Assembly (NCBI GenBank): GCA_002293525.1
Contig: DBDJ01000072.1
Coordinates: 43,143-107,142, forward strand
Source of the DNA: Lachnospiraceae bacterium UBA935
GTDB lineage: Bacteria; Bacillota; Clostridia; Lachnospirales; Lachnospiraceae
Direction of reading: 5' to 3'
Length of the DNA: 64,000 nucleotides
Part shown: positions 51,105-60,351 of the stretch, piece after piece
How positions within the stretch are numbered: the stretch's first letter is position 1
Layout: every line of letters starts with the position of its first letter
The notes under the pieces: model-generated
The model's database searches: none
The model's input: the letters and a program-made list of their open reading frames with translations, nothing else
Told to the model about the DNA's origin: nothing
Translations under genes and position numbers: made by a program

Positions 51105-52376
51105 CTAATCCTCAAACCGTGCCGATATAAATATCTGCCTGACAGCTTCGGCACCTGCAGTACCTTCATAATCCACTCCCTTGATTAAATACATATATTG
51201 GCCTTCAAAAATAGCATACATTGTCACTACTTCTTCTTCATTTCCCTCATAAAGAGTTGTTGCAGATAATTTTACGGCACTATGAAAGACACTGTCATAA
51301 ATAAAAGAAACTTGTAAATTATCATAATCACCTTTACGCTGAATTTCGAATGCACTTAATAATGCTAACTCCATTTCTTCGCTGGTAAATTCACCTAGCA
51401 CTTGAACGTCTTGCGAATAATACTTTTCCATATAAATCATTGAACTGTACCATTGACTCTGGCTGTTCACATAGACAGCTTCATTGTCACTACCCAGAGA
51501 ATCATCTTTTCTCCAACCGGCTGGCAGTTCAAACACCAGCTCCCATTCAAAAACCATGTTTGCTTCTGGCTCAGACTCAGAATCGTCCAGTTTCTGCGAA
51601 GCGGCATCGGCATTCCATTCAATATCAAAGCCATAGAATGATTCCAGTTCCTGAATTAAACTTTCTGTCTGTTCGGTTGCCGCTTCGGAACGAACCGAAA
51701 TCTGAACTAAGACTATATTTGATTCGGATAGTTTTTTCAGGAAGTAGGTATTATATCGGACATTATTTACGTCATAGCTTTCATCATATTCCACATAGAA
51801 AGCCGTAGCCCGGCAGGCATATTCCCCTAACGATTCCACCTTGGAAACTTCCAAATTCCCATATGTGTCATTATAAATGACGGTTGTTTCCAATGACTTT
51901 AAGACATATTCTAAATTTTCTTTAGTCGTTTTCTCATGTAAGTCATATGGCAGCTCAATGCCGTTTAAGCTGATACGGAAGTCTGCTCCCAAAGCATCTG
52001 CTGTTATGTAACTCCCCTCTGATTCATTATGACCTGATCGCGGTACATATACTACCAGACTCTCGTTTGCCATAGCTTCTGTTTCTTCATTTCCCGCTTC
52101 GGCTGATATTTCATCTGCATACAGATAAGCAAAACCTTCAAAATCCGCATTACCATCTCCCATGACCGGTCTTACACTCGCCGCTGTGTCGGTTTGTACG
52201 GCTGTTTCATCCGCAGCTGTTCCTTCAGCCAAGTCGGGACTATTTCCGTCCAAAGCACTTGATTCATCAGAAGCCACTTCCGAAAGCATTTCGTATGCAC
52301 CTTCCATCCGGATACAGCCGCTCAGCAAGAACACTGTGAGTATGATCAGTAATCTGACAATCCCTTTGTATTTCAT
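51105..52376 (-). CDS. Predicted lipoprotein of unknown function, paralogue A
   Basis: The 423-residue protein has a signal peptide with a lipobox (VFLLSGC, Cys21), so it is probably anchored outside the membrane. A Ser/Asp/Glu-rich linker reaches to about 70. The rest has two similar-sized parts, with recognisable blocks GDGNADFEGFAYLYADE, ELPYDL, FYGFDIEW and VDYEGTAGAEAVRQI. These blocks recur in the next gene, so the two are duplicates. No known domain is recognised. It lies 250 bases downstream of paralogue B beyond a hairpin. Confidence 0.75.
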   Translation of the reverse strand: MKYKGIVRLLIILTVFLLSGCIRMEGAYEMLSEVASDESSALDGNSPDLAEGTAADETAVQTDTAASVRPVMGDGNADFEGFAYLYADEISAEAGNEETEAMANESLVVYVPRSGHNESEGSYITADALGADFRISLNGIELPYDLHEKTTKENLEYVLKSLETTVIYNDTYGNLEVSKVESLGEYACRATAFYVEYDESYDVNNVRYNTYFLKKLSESNIVLVQISVRSEAATEQTESLIQELESFYGFDIEWNADAASQKLDDSESEPEANMVFEWELVFELPAGWRKDDSLGSDNEAVYVNSQSQWYSSMIYMEKYYSQDVQVLGEFTSEEMELALLSAFEIQRKGDYDNLQVSFIYDSVFHSAVKLSATTLYEGNEEEVVTMYAIFEGQYMYLIKGVDYEGTAGAEAVRQIFISARFED

Positions 52377-52521
52377 ATACTCTACTCCTTTAAGACAATA
52401 TCATAGCACATTTCATCACAAAATTCTATTTAAATAAAAATATAAAGCAATATTTTAAAATATAAAGATAAATTCCCGAAAGATAAAGTCTAAAAAAACA
52501 AAGACAAAGAAGGAACAACCA

Positions 52522-52560
52522 AATACGCAGAATGTCCAAGAAAACGGCATTCTGCGTATT
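52522..52560 (-). terminator. Terminator-like hairpin after lipoprotein B
   Basis: AATACGCAGAATG (52522-52534) and CATTCTGCGTATT (52548-52560) form a perfect 13-bp stem with a 13-base loop. On the minus strand a modestly T-rich tract (TTTGGTTGTT) follows. It lies 70 bases after the stop of lipoprotein B and should separate it from lipoprotein A. Confidence 0.65.
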
Positions 52561-52629
52561 ATCACGTCTAATATGCAATTATCGGCTGTCTATTACACCC
52601 AAACATCGGCAGAGTATGAATCTTTGGCA

Positions 52630-53919
52630 TTAATATACGGATTCCGCCGTTTCAAGGATAAGATTAGCCAAGTCGGCGCCTTCCGTACCGTCAAGATCAG
52701 CCCCCATAATCATGTACATGTTTGAATCATCAAATACTGCATATGTCACTATGTCAAACAACTCACCCAATCCCGTCACATCGCTCTTGCCGCTGATTTT
52801 AACGGTAAATCCCAGATTAGTCTCACCCATAACTTCAACTTCTATGTCTTCTATCGTTTCCGCCATCAAGACTTCGAAATACAGGGCGATCTCATCATCC
52901 GTTAACATCCTGATCACTGAGGCATCTTCATATAAGTATTCCTCTGACACGGAAATAAAGGATCCACTGTTTCTTGCTCGTCCTTCATACGCATATACCG
53001 GCGAGTCATAACTGCTGAGATCTTCGTCTTCTTTCCATCCGCTGGGAAGTTCAATGATCAGGCTGCCGATAAGCATCTTGTTACCTTCCGCTTCCGGATC
53101 GAAAGTGTCCAGCCTCATCTCGGCGGCGGCGGCATCCCATTCAATATCGAAACCATAGAATGTTTCCAGTTCCTGTACCAGCTCCTCGGTTTTGCCGGTC
53201 GTATACTCATCCCAGATCTCCGCTTTCACTAACACCATATTGGCCGGAGACATTTCTTTCATAAAATATGTAACGAAGCGGACATTATACTCTTCATCGT
53301 ATTCACTATATTCAATATAGGAAACAGCCGCCCGGCAAGCATCATCACCTATTTTTTCAATATCTGACATCTCAAAGGCTTTATAATTGACCATGAAATA
53401 TTCATCATACTCGTATTCAAAGATACCTTCCAGATTCTCTACTACTGTCCTGTCTTCATAGTCATAAGGGAGCTCATAAGGGTTCAGGCTCACCGAAAAG
53501 TCAACCCCTAATTCATCGGAATAGGCACTGTCTCTGCTGACATTGACATAATCCCCCATAGGGATGTATACCACCAGCTTCTCGCTTTCCATTTTTCCGC
53601 TTTCTTCATTCTTTACTGAAGCGGTCTGTAATTCTTCCGCATACAGATACTTAAAACCATCATAGTCGGCGTTCCCGTCCCCAAAAATCGGCGTTTCGTC
53701 CACTGCAACCTCTTCTTCAGTAACTTCATCCTCCGCATCGGCAGCAACGGATTCGGCATCAGCAGCATCCTCATCATCGGAAGCTTCGCTGTCTTCGTCG
53801 GCGGATGCATCCTCCTCTGTTCTCTGCCCTCTTCCTAATCGTTCCTGTAACATACTGCATCCACTCATAGAAAGCGCCATGACCATAACCAATATCCATG
53901 CTATCAATTTTCGTTTCAT
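52630..53919 (-). CDS. Predicted lipoprotein of unknown function, paralogue B
   Basis: The 429-residue protein has a lipoprotein signal (MALSMSGC, Cys21) and an acidic Asp/Glu/Ala-rich linker (about 35-75). The remaining body matches paralogue A in order: GDGNADYDGFKYLYAEE, ELPYDY, YGFDIEWDAAAAEM and a C-terminal GADLDGTEGADL. It is very acidic. No catalytic motif is visible. Function is unknown; export and membrane anchoring are the only safe statements. GGAGG lies upstream of its ATG. Confidence 0.75.
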   Translation of the reverse strand: MKRKLIAWILVMVMALSMSGCSMLQERLGRGQRTEEDASADEDSEASDDEDAADAESVAADAEDEVTEEEVAVDETPIFGDGNADYDGFKYLYAEELQTASVKNEESGKMESEKLVVYIPMGDYVNVSRDSAYSDELGVDFSVSLNPYELPYDYEDRTVVENLEGIFEYEYDEYFMVNYKAFEMSDIEKIGDDACRAAVSYIEYSEYDEEYNVRFVTYFMKEMSPANMVLVKAEIWDEYTTGKTEELVQELETFYGFDIEWDAAAAEMRLDTFDPEAEGNKMLIGSLIIELPSGWKEDEDLSSYDSPVYAYEGRARNSGSFISVSEEYLYEDASVIRMLTDDEIALYFEVLMAETIEDIEVEVMGETNLGFTVKISGKSDVTGLGELFDIVTYAVFDDSNMYMIMGADLDGTEGADLANLILETAESVY

Positions 53920-54319
53920 ACAAACTTTCCTCCTAAGAATCTATCACCAAGTCCTCCTGTTCCGTTATGTAAACATGGTGTAGAAATATAATAACACATT
54001 TCTTTTCTTAATGCTATTAAAATCAGATAATAATTTATATTGAGGTCATTTTTATATGAGTTTCTGTAATATTTATCTTAATATGTATATTAACCGCCAA
54101 AATCGGAATTCCGGGCAAGCTACTGTTATACCCTGCGAACAGTAACACTTGGGGAAGTCTGATTCCAGCATTCCCAGCATTTACCCAAACAGCATTCCCA
54201 GCATTCCCAGCATTTTGCCAAATAGGCTCTTGTCGCCGCAACTTGAATATTGTACAATCGTATTACACTGCTGTGGTATCAAAATTACAACTTATTCATC
54301 CGAAACAGAGGAAAATTTC
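53920..54319. other. Divergent intergenic region with CATTCCCAG repeats
   Basis: This 400-base stretch lies between lipoprotein B (minus) and rqcH (plus) and should hold both promoters. At 54169-54210 three copies of CATTCCCAG occur, two directly adjacent. AT-rich sequence at about 53985-54080 could contain the lipoprotein promoter. A 68-codon minus-strand frame over the repeats has no ribosome site and is rejected. Confidence 0.5.
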
Positions 54320-56074
54320 ATGGCATTCGACGGCATCACCATTGCGAATATTGTAAAAGAATTAAAAAACGAATTAGTCGGCGGGCGCATCTATAAAATC
54401 ACGCAGCCGGAAAGCGACGAGCTGCTGCTGACCATCAAAACCGCCAATTCAGGACAAAAAAGGCTGTTTCTTTCATCCAATGCTTCGCTCCCGCTGGTCT
54501 ACCTGACCGCCAGGAACAAACCGGGCCCGCTCACTGCGCCCGGCTTTTGCATGCTGCTGCGAAAGCATCTGCAGAACGGCCGGATCACCGATGTCACTCA
54601 GCCCGGCTTGGAACGGATCATTCATCTTCATGTTGACCATATGAATGAGATGGGTGACCTGTGTTCCTATAAGCTGATTATTGAAATCATGGGAAAACAC
54701 AGCAACATCATCTTCGCTGCCCATGGCCAGGATACCGTAATCATTGACAGCATCAAGCATATTTCCGCTTTGGTGAGTTCCGTCAGGGAGGTCTTGCCCG
54801 GCCGTCCTTACTTTATTGCCGAGACGCAGGATAAAAAAAATCCGCTGGAAACTACTTATGAAGAATTCTTCGGCCTGCTTACGGCTAAAGGACTTCCGCT
54901 CTTCAAAGCATTATATAACGCATATACCGGACTGTCTCCGCTTTTTGCCCAGGACATCTGTTACCGGGCGACTCTGGATGGAGATATTTCCGCGGCCCTG
55001 CTGCGGGCTGAGCCGGACAAGGCCGCCGTCCTGTACCGGGCCTTTTCCGACTGCATGGAACTGGTCAGGAACGGTGATTTTTCACCGGTCATGTATTCCG
55101 AGGCCGGGAAGCCGGTGGAATATTCATCGATTCCCTTGTCGATGTACTGCTGCCGGCAGACCGTATGTTACGAGTCGGTTTCCGAGATGCTGGAACGCTA
55201 TTATGCCGAAAAGAACACCGTCACCCGCATCCGCCAGAAGTCTGCCGACCTGCGGCGGATTGTCCAGAGCGCATTAGAACGCAACCGTAAAAAATACGAG
55301 CTTCAGCTCCTTCAGATCAAGGATACCGAGAAGAAAGACCATTTCCGGGTATATGGGGAACTGCTGAATACATACGGCTATGATGTGTCCCCCGGCGCCA
55401 AAGCTTTGGAAGCCCTGAATTATTATACGAATGAAATGATCAGCGTTCCGCTTGATCCTGATCTTACCCCAGCGGAAAATGCAAAAAAATATTTTGATAA
55501 ATATGGAAAGCTGAAACGGACGGCAGAGGCGCTTTCTTCCCTGATCCTAGCGGTTCAGGACGAGATCCGCCATCTGGAGTCTGTCGCTGCCGCCCTGGAT
55601 ATTGCCCTTTTGGAAGAGGATCTGGTGCAGATCAAAGAGGAACTGATACAAAGCGGCTATATCCGCCGTAAAGGAAAGGCTCCGAAGAGTAAGATCACCA
55701 GCAAGCCATTTCATTATCTCAGCAGAGACGGTTTTCATATGTATGTAGGGAAGAATAATTATCAGAACGAAGAACTGACATTCCGTTTTGCCGAAGGTCA
55801 GGACTGGTGGTTTCATGCCAAAGGGATGCCCGGTTCTCACGTGATTGTCAAGTCAGGCGGCGAGGAACTGACCGATGCCACGTTTGAAGAAGCCGCCCGC
55901 CTGGCCGCTTATTATTCCAAAGGGCAGGGGGACGAAAAGGTTGAAGTTGATTACACGCAAAAGAAGAACGTGAAAAAGCCCGGCGGCGGAAAGCCAGGCT
56001 TTGTCGTGTATTATACCAATTATTCGATGCGGATCGAGCCGGATATCGGCTCCATTCGGATGTCGGAAAACTAG
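54320..56074 (+). CDS. rqcH: Rqc2/RqcH homologue (NFACT protein, ribosome quality control)
   Basis: RqcH binds stalled 50S subunits with peptidyl-tRNA and adds alanine tails that mark the peptide for degradation; it was formerly called fibronectin-binding protein. The 584-residue protein has NFACT-N (MAFDGITIANIVKELKNEL), a helix-hairpin and coiled-coil middle (about 250-440), and NFACT-R near residue 495 (QDWWFHAKGMPGSHVIVKSG). I chose the ATG at 54320, with GAGG upstream; the frame is open to 54149 through repeat sequence only. A rare plus-strand gene here. Confidence 0.93.
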   Translation: MAFDGITIANIVKELKNELVGGRIYKITQPESDELLLTIKTANSGQKRLFLSSNASLPLVYLTARNKPGPLTAPGFCMLLRKHLQNGRITDVTQPGLERIIHLHVDHMNEMGDLCSYKLIIEIMGKHSNIIFAAHGQDTVIIDSIKHISALVSSVREVLPGRPYFIAETQDKKNPLETTYEEFFGLLTAKGLPLFKALYNAYTGLSPLFAQDICYRATLDGDISAALLRAEPDKAAVLYRAFSDCMELVRNGDFSPVMYSEAGKPVEYSSIPLSMYCCRQTVCYESVSEMLERYYAEKNTVTRIRQKSADLRRIVQSALERNRKKYELQLLQIKDTEKKDHFRVYGELLNTYGYDVSPGAKALEALNYYTNEMISVPLDPDLTPAENAKKYFDKYGKLKRTAEALSSLILAVQDEIRHLESVAAALDIALLEEDLVQIKEELIQSGYIRRKGKAPKSKITSKPFHYLSRDGFHMYVGKNNYQNEELTFRFAEGQDWWFHAKGMPGSHVIVKSGGEELTDATFEEAARLAAYYSKGQGDEKVEVDYTQKKNVKKPGGGKPGFVVYYTNYSMRIEPDIGSIRMSEN

Positions 56075-56078
56075 GGTG

Positions 56079-56339
56079 TTAATGTGTCGATTCGGTAAAC
56101 AGGGATTTTACGTGCTCCACTTCTTGCTGGGTTGCTTTTGAAGCGGGAACGTAATAGGATTTTTCCCTGGCGAGCTGATAAAGCTCTTCCTGAGACTGCT
56201 CACAGGCATTACGGAACTGCTGCAAGGTCTGTTTCAGTTCTTTGTTTTCGGTCTGGGGGATCATTTCCCCGAAACGCATCAATTCTCCGTTGATACCGGA
56301 TAAAGTATCGGCTACCATTGTTTTTTCTTCCAAATGCAT
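56079..56339 (-). CDS. Small CotF-like spore coat protein 1
   Basis: The 86-residue helical protein resembles the short CotF-type spore coat family: LSGINGELMRFGEMIPQTEN, later LKQTLQQFRNACEQSQEELY and SYYVPASKATQQEVEHVKS. AGGAGG lies nine bases before the ATG at 56339. The next gene encodes another small protein of related character, 12 bases upstream, so the pair forms an operon. Location in the spore coat is inferred from family. Confidence 0.72.
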   Translation of the reverse strand: MHLEEKTMVADTLSGINGELMRFGEMIPQTENKELKQTLQQFRNACEQSQEELYQLAREKSYYVPASKATQQEVEHVKSLFTESTH

Positions 56340-56351
56340 CTTGATGTCCTC

Positions 56352-56537
56352 CTACTGTAAAAATTTCATTAGTTGCTGTTTGTTATTCATTGCTGACTGG
56401 GCGCCTTTTTCAAAGAACTGCTTTATTTGGGAATCTTCGGCGCATGTTGCATATTCTTTTAATTTGCAATGGGTCGTTTCGTATCCGCCCATCAGGTGAC
56501 GGAGATTTTGCAGTTCTAGTTCTGAGAGATTAGCCAT
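56352..56537 (-). CDS. Small CotF-like spore coat protein 2
   Basis: The 61-residue protein (MANLSELELQNLRHLMGGYE, later THCKLKEYATCAEDSQIKQFF) looks like the first half of a CotF-domain protein, with two helices. The ATG at 56537 follows AGGAGGTAATAAA, a strong ribosome site; a longer reading to 56585 is not needed. Together with protein 1 it may supply both halves of a coat domain that is a single chain in other species. That split is inference. Confidence 0.7.
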   Translation of the reverse strand: MANLSELELQNLRHLMGGYETTHCKLKEYATCAEDSQIKQFFEKGAQSAMNNKQQLMKFLQ

Positions 56538-56936
56538 TTTATTACCTCCTGAAATTAAGATTGTGGTATTGATTAGTTTTACCAAAAATGGGGATTGTAT
56601 TCTTTGGCAATGTATTGGGTGAGCGGCCTGGGCAATATGGCGATTCGGAATCTCAACTGGATGGTTTTATAGGCTTGGCGCAAAGAATAATATGAAGAAA
56701 AAACTATGTCAACCTTTTCGGGGTGTTCGCTCCGGCTCTGGTCTGGAGCGACAGCATTACTGACTATGGTCAGCGTTTTATGTCCGGCTGGGCCGAGTCA
56801 CGTGATGGAACTGATGTCTTTGTCAGCAATGGAACTGGTTATTTTGAGTTGATACCTAGGGTTTTTGCGCGGCCACAGGTTGTTATTTTGACGTTGCGTC
56901 ATTTATGATTTGTTTGTTATTTAATGTGTGATAGCG
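56538..56936. other. Intergenic region upstream of the small coat genes
   Basis: About 400 bases. The part next to the coat genes should contain their promoter, but none is convincing. A 7-bp stem (TCGCTCC / GGAGCGA, 56727-56751) lies in a GC-rich middle part, where a 61-codon plus-strand frame (56723-56908) is open but has no ribosome site. The composition of 56700-56900 differs from the flanks and may be a decayed remnant. Confidence 0.4.
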
Positions 56937-58751
56937 TTAATCATCCAGCCAGTAATCTTCATTGCTGTATTCTTCTTTTCTGTAAGCGGATTTATCGTAA
57001 TCGGATTTCTTGTGAACTGCTTCGGTATAACGCGTTTTGCGGTAATCTTTGTTGGGAATTGCTTTTGGTTTGGGTTTTTCAGATTTTTTGGTTGTTTTGG
57101 ATGGTTTGGGGCGGGTTTTGCGGGTGCCGTTCAGGAAACGCACTAGGGAGATGCTGCCCGGCAGCCAGGAAAGTTCTTCTTCGCCGACGGCTTTCCATAG
57201 GATCGTAAGCACGAAATAGACTGTTACCCCGGCGGCGACTGCTACGATAAGCGACACGATATTGAGTGAGCAGAGATAATAGATGGCGTGATAGGATGCG
57301 AAGGAAACTGCTCCCATCACGACGGCGGCCAGGAGCGGGCGCAGGAAGGTTTTGTTCCATTCCTGTCGGTATTGCAGGTGCTTTCGCACGGATATGGCGT
57401 TCAGGATGCACATCAGCAGGGCGTAGAAGACGACAGCGGCGGCCATGGCATAGATGCCCATGTCGGTAAAAAAAAGCGTGGCAATCAGGATGATGGTCTG
57501 AATGACCAGGGCGACCGTGGCATTGATGACCGGGCTGTTGATCCGGCCGATTCCTTGGAGGACGGCACTTGACAAGGTGGAAAGTGAATAAAGGATCACG
57601 CCGGCTGACATGGCTGTCAGCAGATAAGAACTCAACTCGAGGACGGCGGGCTGCGGGTATAGGACGGCCATAATGGGGCGGGCGAGGACGCCGATTCCGA
57701 CGGCGGCGGGAATCGAGATGTACATCGTTGTCCGGATGGCCCGGCCGACTTTTTCCCGGCATAGCTGGATCCGGCCTTGGGAAAAATCGCCAGCGATACC
57801 GGGTATCAGTGCCGACGACATTGCCGTGGAGATGGCGATCGGGATATTGGATATCTTTGTTGCTTTACCGATCGCGCTGTTCAGTGCGGAGACTCCCGCT
57901 TCGGTCATGTCTTTGAGCTCAAGCATGGCCTGATTAAATATGGTCTGGTTTAAGAAGGTGTTGATGTTATAGATGAAAGTGCTCAAGATGAAAGGGGTGA
58001 CCACCAGCAGAATCATCTTGAGGATACTTCGGTAGCTCTCTTCTTCCGGTGTTTTGTCCCGTTCGATCCGGCGTCTTAGGATGTTCCGGTTCAGGCCGTA
58101 CACGGCACCCATAAAAGCCAGGCCGGCTACCACGCCCATGCCGGTGCCGATGGCACCGCCGACCGCGCCGTAGACCGCTCGCTTTGTATTGTCGGCCGCC
58201 AATGCTGCCGTGGCTATTCCGGTCAGGATATAGGCGAGCCAGATACTGATTAAGGCATTGACGAATTGTTCGATGATCTGGGAAACGGAGGTCTGCACCA
58301 TGGATCTGTGGGCTTGAAAATAGCCCCGGATTACACCCATAATACCGGAAAGAAAGATCGTCGGGGCAAAAAAACGTAGCACCGTGACCGAATTGCTTAG
58401 ATTGACCATCTGATCAGCCAAGAGGAATAAGAGCAGGCTGGCAGCACCGCCGACGATTGTCACGTAGAGCAGGGCACCTTTGAACACTCTATGGGCATTT
58501 CGGTATTCGTGTGCCGCCAGACGCTGGGCAATCACCTTGGATATCGCAGAAGGGATACTGTAAGAAGAGATCAGCAGCACGATGGTGTAAGCCTTGTAGG
58601 CATATTCGTAATAGCCGTTGCCTTCATCCCCGATAATGGCCGTCATCGGGCTGTTATAAAGCAGGCCTATAACACGACTAAGGATTCCGGCTACCGCCAG
58701 AATCCCTGCCTGTTTAATAAATCCGGATTTCTCCCTGCTGCTGTCAGCCAT
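56937..58751 (-). CDS. spoVB: SpoVB-like polysaccharide/lipid flippase
   Basis: SpoVB-type proteins of the MVF/MOP superfamily move lipid-linked wall precursors; SpoVB acts in spore cortex synthesis. The 604-residue protein begins SGFIKQAGILAVAGILSRVIG and has about 14 hydrophobic segments to about residue 535. After that comes a Lys/Arg/Tyr-rich tail of about 65 residues (RKTRPKPSKTTKKSEKPKPK, then several DY repeats) that the family generally lacks. Which paralogue (SpoVB, MurJ-like or capsule flippase) is not settled; glgA follows on the far side. Confidence 0.85.
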   Translation of the reverse strand: MADSSREKSGFIKQAGILAVAGILSRVIGLLYNSPMTAIIGDEGNGYYEYAYKAYTIVLLISSYSIPSAISKVIAQRLAAHEYRNAHRVFKGALLYVTIVGGAASLLLFLLADQMVNLSNSVTVLRFFAPTIFLSGIMGVIRGYFQAHRSMVQTSVSQIIEQFVNALISIWLAYILTGIATAALAADNTKRAVYGAVGGAIGTGMGVVAGLAFMGAVYGLNRNILRRRIERDKTPEEESYRSILKMILLVVTPFILSTFIYNINTFLNQTIFNQAMLELKDMTEAGVSALNSAIGKATKISNIPIAISTAMSSALIPGIAGDFSQGRIQLCREKVGRAIRTTMYISIPAAVGIGVLARPIMAVLYPQPAVLELSSYLLTAMSAGVILYSLSTLSSAVLQGIGRINSPVINATVALVIQTIILIATLFFTDMGIYAMAAAVVFYALLMCILNAISVRKHLQYRQEWNKTFLRPLLAAVVMGAVSFASYHAIYYLCSLNIVSLIVAVAAGVTVYFVLTILWKAVGEEELSWLPGSISLVRFLNGTRKTRPKPSKTTKKSEKPKPKAIPNKDYRKTRYTEAVHKKSDYDKSAYRKEEYSNEDYWLDD

Positions 58752-58815
58752 ACTTCTTGCTCCAAACTGATAACTGATCTTTTATGATTGGCTCGGCTAT
58801 ATGGAAGTCTTTGTG

Positions 58816-60261
58816 TCAGCCGGTAAGCCAGTCATACATTTCCTGATATTTCCGGGCCGATTCCTGCCACGAAAAGTTGGCTGCCATGGCTCTGTCGACC
58901 ATCTTGTTCCACTCGCGCTTCTGATCGTAATAGACCCGCTCCGCAAAGCGGACGGCAGCAAGCATCTCGTGGGCGTTGTAATTGGCAAAGCTAAAACCGG
59001 TGCCGGTGCTTTCCAATTCATTATATGGCACTACCGTGTCCCTTAGTCCTCCGGTTTCTCGGACAATCGGCAACGTACCGTAGCGCAGGCTCATCAGCTG
59101 GCTTAAGCCGCAGGGCTCGAACAGGGACGGCATCAGGAACGCATCGCAGCCGGCATAAATTTTGTGGGACAAGGCCTCTGAGTAATATATATTGGCTGAC
59201 ACCCTGTCGTTGTACTTCCAGTCATAATGGCGAAACATATTTTCGTATTTTTCATCACCGGTACCTAAGATGACCAGCTGGATCTGATCCAGACACAGTT
59301 CATCCATCATATAGGCGATCAGGTCAAAGCCTTTTTGATCCGTCAGCCGGGAGACGATACCGATCATAAATATCTTATCATCCTGCTTCAGGCCGAGTTC
59401 TGCCTGCAGCTGCCGCTTATTTTTGATTTTCTCTTTACGGAAATTCATGGCATTATATTTGTGTGAGATATGGATATCCGTTTCCGGGTTGAATTCGTCA
59501 TAGTCGATACCGTTCACAATACCGCGCAGGTCATTGCTTCTGGCACAGAGCAGACCGTTCAGGTGTTCCCCGTAAAATGGCGTTTTGATCTCTTCCGCAT
59601 AGTTCTCGCTCACTGTGGTAATCGCATCCGCATATACCAAGCCGCCTTTCAGCAGATTGGCGTCCTTGAAGGATTCCAGTTTATCCGGCGTAAAATAATA
59701 AGGTGCCAGGCCGGTGATATCCTGCATGCTTTTCACATCCCATTTCCCCTGGAACTTCAGATTATGGATTGTCATAACCGATTTGACGCCCCGGAAAAAT
59801 TCGTTGCCCTGAAATCGCTCTTTTAAGTATACCGGTACCAGGCCGGTCTGCCAGTCATGGCAGTGAATCACGTCCGGCTTAAAACCGATGATCGGCAAGA
59901 TTGACAGGGCGGCTTTGGAAAAAAAGGCAAACTTCTCGATCTCCTTGTAACCGTCTTTTCCATAGGGAGTAGCGCCGTCAAACATGATTTCGTTATCAAT
60001 AAAATAATAAGTAACGCCGTCCTCTTCTGCCTCCAGTATGCCCACATATTCATTTTTCCAATGAAAATCCATATAAAAATGGGTCTTATATGTAAGAAGA
60101 TTCTTCATCGGCTCCTGGATACAGACATATTTGGGTAAGATAACCCTTACGTCATAATATTCCTTATCAATGCATTGAGGCAACGACCCCACCACATCTG
60201 CGAGCCCTCCGGTCTTGATAAAAGGAACGCATTCTGATGCAATAAAAAGAATATTCTTCAT
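58816..60261 (-). CDS. glgA: Glycogen synthase (ADP-glucose)
   Basis: GlgA extends alpha-1,4-glucan chains from ADP-glucose. The 481-residue GT5 enzyme starts at the ATG at 60261 (MKNILFIASECVPFIKTGGL), with GGAGG eight bases upstream. The ADP-glucose binding KTGGLADVVG (15-24) is in place, and the C-terminal acceptor/catalytic motif is FLMPSLFEPCGLSQLMSLRY. No other glycogen genes are next to it. Many Clostridia make granulose before sporulation. Confidence 0.95.
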   Translation of the reverse strand: MKNILFIASECVPFIKTGGLADVVGSLPQCIDKEYYDVRVILPKYVCIQEPMKNLLTYKTHFYMDFHWKNEYVGILEAEEDGVTYYFIDNEIMFDGATPYGKDGYKEIEKFAFFSKAALSILPIIGFKPDVIHCHDWQTGLVPVYLKERFQGNEFFRGVKSVMTIHNLKFQGKWDVKSMQDITGLAPYYFTPDKLESFKDANLLKGGLVYADAITTVSENYAEEIKTPFYGEHLNGLLCARSNDLRGIVNGIDYDEFNPETDIHISHKYNAMNFRKEKIKNKRQLQAELGLKQDDKIFMIGIVSRLTDQKGFDLIAYMMDELCLDQIQLVILGTGDEKYENMFRHYDWKYNDRVSANIYYSEALSHKIYAGCDAFLMPSLFEPCGLSQLMSLRYGTLPIVRETGGLRDTVVPYNELESTGTGFSFANYNAHEMLAAVRFAERVYYDQKREWNKMVDRAMAANFSWQESARKYQEMYDWLTG

Positions 60262-60351
60262 TTGTGAAACCTCCGCTATGATTTTTGCCAAACAATATTT
60301 TTTATTATACATCATCTCAGGGGCTAATAAAAGTAAAAATTTTTTTGTGTT

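Noticed and set aside
54035..54241. 68-codon minus-strand ORF upstream of rqcH
   Set aside because: It is mainly a translation of the CATTCCCAG repeats and has no ribosome site.
56723..56908. 61-codon plus-strand ORF before spoVB
   Set aside because: No ribosome site, no recognisable similarity; kept only as a possible remnant.
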